Of a stretch of DNA of 25,028 bases, positions 22,245-25,028 are shown in pieces. The notes under the pieces were generated by a model. That model was not told where the DNA came from. It searched no databases and was given only the letters and a program-made list of their open reading frames with translations. Origin of the DNA: an uncultured Prevotella sp. (lineage in GTDB: Bacteria > Bacteroidota > Bacteroidia > Bacteroidales > Bacteroidaceae); assembly GCA_946999045.1 (NCBI GenBank), contig CAMQBR010000026.1, forward strand, positions 1-25,028, read 5' to 3'. The position numbers and the translations under genes were made by a program. Positions within the stretch are counted from its first letter, which is position 1. Every line of letters begins with the position of its first letter.

Positions 22245-23288
22245 ATGAAAAAATATATTTTTTCTATATGTTTATTACTCTGCAACTTTGGAGTAGTTCT
22301 TGCTCAGATACCAACAGAGGGGGTTACTTATTTTCTCCCAAAGACGGCTTTACGTTTTTCTTTGTTGATAGAGAAAACAACTTTTACCCCCGGACAGTAT
22401 GCTTGTTACTCAGAGAAATACTTAAAGAAACAGGTAAAAGATGTTCCCACTACAACTTATCGTATTGTAAAATTGAATATGGATAGTTATGCGATTCCAG
22501 ATTCATCTAAACAATTTACGGCAACTATTGATAAAAAACATAGCCTTGTGAGTGTGCAACGTGATAAGAATGGCGTGATTATGGCGGTTAATGCAAAAGC
22601 TGAGGCTGCAAAACCAATAGAACCTTTTGAGCCAACACCTCAACCTGCGCCTATTGATCCTACTAAATATATGACAGCTGAGATGTTGGCAGCTGGTAGT
22701 AATGCCAAGACTGCCGAACTGATAGCGCAAGAAATTTATGACATTCGTGACAGCAAGAACCAACTATCTCGTGGTGAAGCAGAGTTTATGCCGAAGGATG
22801 GTGCTCAACTTAAACTCATGCTTAACAACTTGAATACGCAAGAAAAGGCATTATTACAATTCTTTGAGGGGACAACGCAAGTAGATACGGTAGAAACTTT
22901 TGTAGATTATGTCCCTTCAAAGGATGTTGATAAAGCTCTCCTGTTCCGTTTTTCTCATTATTTAGGAATGGTAGATAACGATGACTTGGGTGGTATACCT
23001 TATTATATAAAGGTACTCAACCAAAAAGTAATACCAACCTTAAAGCTATCCGATGAAAATAAAAAGAAAGATAAAAACAATGTGGGCATCAATGTTAACT
23101 TGCCTGGCAAAATAAAAATTGTTATAACAAAGGAAGAAAAACCGTTTTCAACATTTGAAACCTATGCAGCTCAATATGGTAATGTTGAAAATATCAGTGG
23201 TAAGTTATGGAGCAAAAAGCTCATGACATATCTTGTGTTAGATGCCGTAACAGGCAATGTTATCAGTATAAAAACCGAAGAACTATAA
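22245..23288 (+). CDS. DUF4831-family exported protein
   Basis: 347 residues with a clear signal peptide at 1-20 (KKYIF, hydrophobic core SICLLLCNFGVV, then LAQ). The mature protein should therefore lie in the periplasm or outer envelope. The sequence fits the DUF4831 family found in Bacteroidetes, which has no known function. A proline-rich linker (EPTPQPAPIDPTK, about 127-142) separates an N-terminal domain from the larger C-terminal part. It starts 20 bases after nnr, suggesting a shared message. A MITE-like fragment follows its stop. No enzyme motifs are recognised. Confidence 0.8.
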   Translation: MKKYIFSICLLLCNFGVVLAQIPTEGVTYFLPKTALRFSLLIEKTTFTPGQYACYSEKYLKKQVKDVPTTTYRIVKLNMDSYAIPDSSKQFTATIDKKHSLVSVQRDKNGVIMAVNAKAEAAKPIEPFEPTPQPAPIDPTKYMTAEMLAAGSNAKTAELIAQEIYDIRDSKNQLSRGEAEFMPKDGAQLKLMLNNLNTQEKALLQFFEGTTQVDTVETFVDYVPSKDVDKALLFRFSHYLGMVDNDDLGGIPYYIKVLNQKVIPTLKLSDENKKKDKNNVGINVNLPGKIKIVITKEEKPFSTFETYAAQYGNVENISGKLWSKKLMTYLVLDAVTGNVISIKTEEL

Positions 23289-23297
23289 TGAGATGGG

Positions 23298-23385
23298 GGG
23301 GATAAATTAGTTTTGTTACATTTTGAGCCAAAAATAAGCGAAAAAAATAACGAAGCCGATTTATAGAAATAGCCTGAAATTTAAG
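23298..23385. repeat. Fragment of a type A MITE-like element
   Basis: GGATAAATTAGTTTTGTTACATTTTGAGCC matches the left end and subterminal region of the family, particularly the copy at 19129. GAAGCCG and AATAGCCTG follow, and the right half is gone. A run of seven Gs (23295-23301) replaces the outermost bases. It lies 10 bases after the DUF4831 gene and ends before the aldolase promoter. Confidence 0.6.
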
Positions 23386-23454
23386 AGTCTGGTATTACTT
23401 TTTCACATCTTATTTTTCCAATTAAAAATAGTAATATAAAAAAAGTAAAACTCC

Positions 23455-23485
23455 TTTGATATAATAAATTAAAATGTTAACTTTG
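23455..23485 (+). promoter_or_regulatory. Promoter of the aldolase gene
   Basis: TTTG (23455-23458), 19 bases, then TAACTTTG (23478-23485). This is among the best -33/-7 matches in the window, in keeping with a highly expressed glycolytic gene. The leader is about 43 bases. Confidence 0.8.
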
Positions 23486-23534
23486 CGGTGATGAAAAGAT
23501 TAAATAGGATACTCATTCTTAAAATAATAAAATT

Positions 23535-24545
23535 ATGGTAGATTACAAATCATTAGGCCTCGTAAACACACGTGAAATGTTTAAGAGAGCTATCAATGGC
23601 GGTTACGCTATCCCAGCTTTCAACTTCAACAACATGGAGCAGTTGCAAGCTATTATCAAAGCTTCTTCAGAACAAAAGTCTCCTGTTATCTTACAGGTAT
23701 CTAAAGGTGCACGTAAATACGCTAACCAAACATTGCTCCGCTATATGGCACAAGGTGCTGTAGAGTATGCAAAGGAGTTAGGGTGTAAACACCCAGAAAT
23801 TGCACTTCACTTAGATCACGGTGATACTTTCGAAACATGTAAGAGCTGTGTAGACTATGGCTTCTCAAGTGTAATGATTGATGGTTCTGCGCTTCCATAC
23901 GAGGAGAATATTGCTGTAACAAAGAAGGTTGTAGAGTATGCACACCAATTTGACGTAACTGTTGAAGGTGAGCTCGGTGTATTAGCAGGTGTTGAGGATG
24001 AGGTCTCATCTAACGTATCTCACTACACAAAACCAGAAGAGGTAATCGACTTTGTAAGCCGTACAGGTGTTGACTCTTTGGCTATTTCTATTGGTACTTC
24101 TCATGGGGCTTACAAGTTTACTCCAGAGCAGTGCACACGCGACCCAAAGACTGGTTTGTTAGTACCACCACCATTGGCATTCGATGTCTTGGATGAGATT
24201 ATGAAGAAACTTCCTGGTTTCCCAATCGTTCTTCACGGCTCATCTTCTGTACCACAGGAGTATGTTAAGATTATTAACGAGAATGGTGGTAAATTGCCAG
24301 ATGCTGTTGGTATTCCTGAGGAACAACTCCGCAAAGCTGCCAAAAGTGCTGTTTGCAAGATTAATATCGACTCTGACTCTCGTCTTGCTTTCACTGCTGC
24401 TGTGCGTAAGGTATTTAATGAGAAGCCACAAGAGTTCGACCCACGTAAGTATTGTGGACCAGCTCGTGATTTGATGGTAGAACTTTACACTCACAAAATT
24501 GTTAATGTATTGGGTTCTAACAACAAATTGGCTCAATTAGACTAA
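23535..24545 (+). CDS. fba: Class II fructose-bisphosphate aldolase
   Basis: Zinc-dependent glycolytic and gluconeogenic enzyme that cleaves fructose 1,6-bisphosphate to dihydroxyacetone phosphate and glyceraldehyde 3-phosphate. The 336 residues carry LHLDHGDTFETC (Asp94, His95), VEGELG near 143, GTSHGAYKF (His190), VLHGSSSVP (His234) and KINIDSDSR, the metal- and phosphate-binding segments of the class. Codon choice is noticeably different from the other genes: more GGT, CGT, GAC, TTC and AAG-type codons and fewer AT-rich ones. This suggests strong expression rather than transfer. It has its own promoter and a strong terminator (24607-24650), so it is monocistronic. Confidence 0.96.
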   Translation: MVDYKSLGLVNTREMFKRAINGGYAIPAFNFNNMEQLQAIIKASSEQKSPVILQVSKGARKYANQTLLRYMAQGAVEYAKELGCKHPEIALHLDHGDTFETCKSCVDYGFSSVMIDGSALPYEENIAVTKKVVEYAHQFDVTVEGELGVLAGVEDEVSSNVSHYTKPEEVIDFVSRTGVDSLAISIGTSHGAYKFTPEQCTRDPKTGLLVPPPLAFDVLDEIMKKLPGFPIVLHGSSSVPQEYVKIINENGGKLPDAVGIPEEQLRKAAKSAVCKINIDSDSRLAFTAAVRKVFNEKPQEFDPRKYCGPARDLMVELYTHKIVNVLGSNNKLAQLD

Positions 24546-24606
24546 TTTACTATTTTCTTATTCTCTGCTGCCTTTATATAGGTATGGAGAAAGAAAACGT
24601 CTTTAT

Positions 24607-24650
24607 AAAGCGAGGTAACATGTTATCAAGCATGTGCCTCGCTTTTTTTA
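24607..24650 (+). terminator. Rho-independent terminator after fba
   Basis: AAAGCGAGG (24607-24615) pairs with CCTCGCTTT (24637-24645), with additional CATG/CATG pairing nearer the loop (24619-24622 with 24631-24634). A T-rich tail begins at 24643. The next 200 bases, to 24852, are AT-rich with no gene or clear repeat that I can see. Confidence 0.9.
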
Positions 24651-24852
24651 TTTAGATATAAGGAATTAGTTCGCTTTGAGCTTTGAACTTTATAATTAGA
24701 TTTTCTGCTGGAAAATAAAGAAAACATAAGTTTATGAACAAATAAGCTCATAACTCAACCATAGATTAAAGGCTTATATAAGATGATAATAGATATTTTT
24801 TATCTTGTTAATCTGTGGCTAATGTTTCGTCTTTTGACAAAGTATTTTTTCT

Positions 24853-25028
24853 TTAACTAACTTTTGAAGATTGACTGATGCGGCGTATGGCCTGCCGTAT
24901 CATCGCAATGAGCTTTTGTGTTCCCAATCCAGACCGTTCTCCCGCCATCTTGATGGTAGCCTTTTTCAGAATCAATTTTCCCAATGCCGTTTGCAACATT
25001 TTAAAAGGTGCGTATTGCTGAGCCAAGG
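24853..25028 (-). CDS. C-terminal end of an unidentified protein (partial)
   Basis: An open minus-strand frame runs from the window edge to a TAA at 24853-24855, giving the last 57 residues. It is basic, with segments such as KMLQTALGKLILKK, MAGERSGLGTQK and IRQAIRRIS. GC content is visibly higher than in the surrounding spacer, which suggests coding DNA and perhaps foreign origin. A transposase C-terminus is possible, but I cannot place the family and see no terminal repeat next to it. Convergent with fba. Confidence 0.5.
   Translation of the reverse strand, partial: LAQQYAPFKMLQTALGKLILKKATIKMAGERSGLGTQKLIAMIRQAIRRISQSSKVS

Noticed and set aside
22238..22486. 82-codon plus-strand frame overlapping the start of the DUF4831 gene
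   Set aside because: Out-of-frame shadow; the overlapping frame has a signal peptide, full family length and operon-like spacing.
23294..23302. G-run as a phase-variable tract
   Set aside because: Seven Gs lie after a stop codon and about 150 bases before the next promoter, within a decayed repeat; length variation there would not obviously switch any gene.
1291..23385. The interspersed repeats as a CRISPR array
   Set aside because: Copies are kilobases apart, are 70-195 bp long with inverted terminal repeats, and lack regular spacers.

Overview
The window looks like a chromosomal segment of a Bacteroidales bacterium, most likely Prevotella or a close relative. The DNA is AT-rich. Many genes follow the Bacteroidetes sigma-factor promoter pattern (TTTG or TTG, about 19-23 bases, then TAnnTTTG). 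The gene set also fits: meso-diaminopimelate dehydrogenase, a DUF4831 protein, a short AICAR formyltransferase and a receiver/PEP-synthase-like hybrid. I see no rRNA, tRNA, CRISPR array or prophage. Species-level assignment is not possible from sequence reading alone.

Layout. (1) 1-282: gene-free edge with nested inverted repeats. (2) 283-6464, minus strand: dxs, trkA, trkH and manA, read in that order, for isoprenoid precursor synthesis, potassium uptake and mannose-6-phosphate isomerisation. (3) 6580-7989, plus: an exported C1-family (bleomycin hydrolase/PepC-like) peptidase, ended by a strong hairpin terminator. (4) 8392-9291, minus: ddh for lysine/peptidoglycan precursor synthesis. (5) 9953-12934, plus: a 993-aa protein with two receiver-like domains fused to the ATP-binding half of PEP synthase. 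(6) 13122-13221: a free-standing small RNA gene with its own promoter and terminator. (7) 13457-16789, plus: a membrane-anchored MutS-like ATPase, an AICAR-formyltransferase-only protein and a 63-residue basic protein. (8) 17104-20524, minus: hpt, adk, obgE and pgeF, a nucleotide-salvage, GTPase and cell-wall housekeeping cluster. (9) 20680-24545, plus: NAD(P)HX repair enzyme, DUF4831 protein and class II fructose-bisphosphate aldolase. (10) 24853-25028, minus: the 3' end of an unidentified protein cut by the window edge.

The most unusual feature is a family of short interspersed elements scattered through the intergenic spaces: five near-complete copies and several remnants. They end in the inverted repeat GGTTCTATAAATTA / TAATTTATAGAACC, are about 165-195 bp long and encode no protein. 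They look like MITEs (non-autonomous transposable elements). At least two internal sequence types share the same ends. Copies sit inside what are otherwise conventional operons (between dxs and trkA, trkH and manA, adk and obgE), and one core remnant lies in the predicted 5' leader of the mutS-like gene. No autonomous partner with these ends is visible here.

The protein-coding genes are mostly recognisable housekeeping functions. The less explained ones are the receiver/PPDK_N fusion, the membrane MutS protein, the small basic protein and the DUF4831 protein. I see no defence system or biosynthetic cluster.
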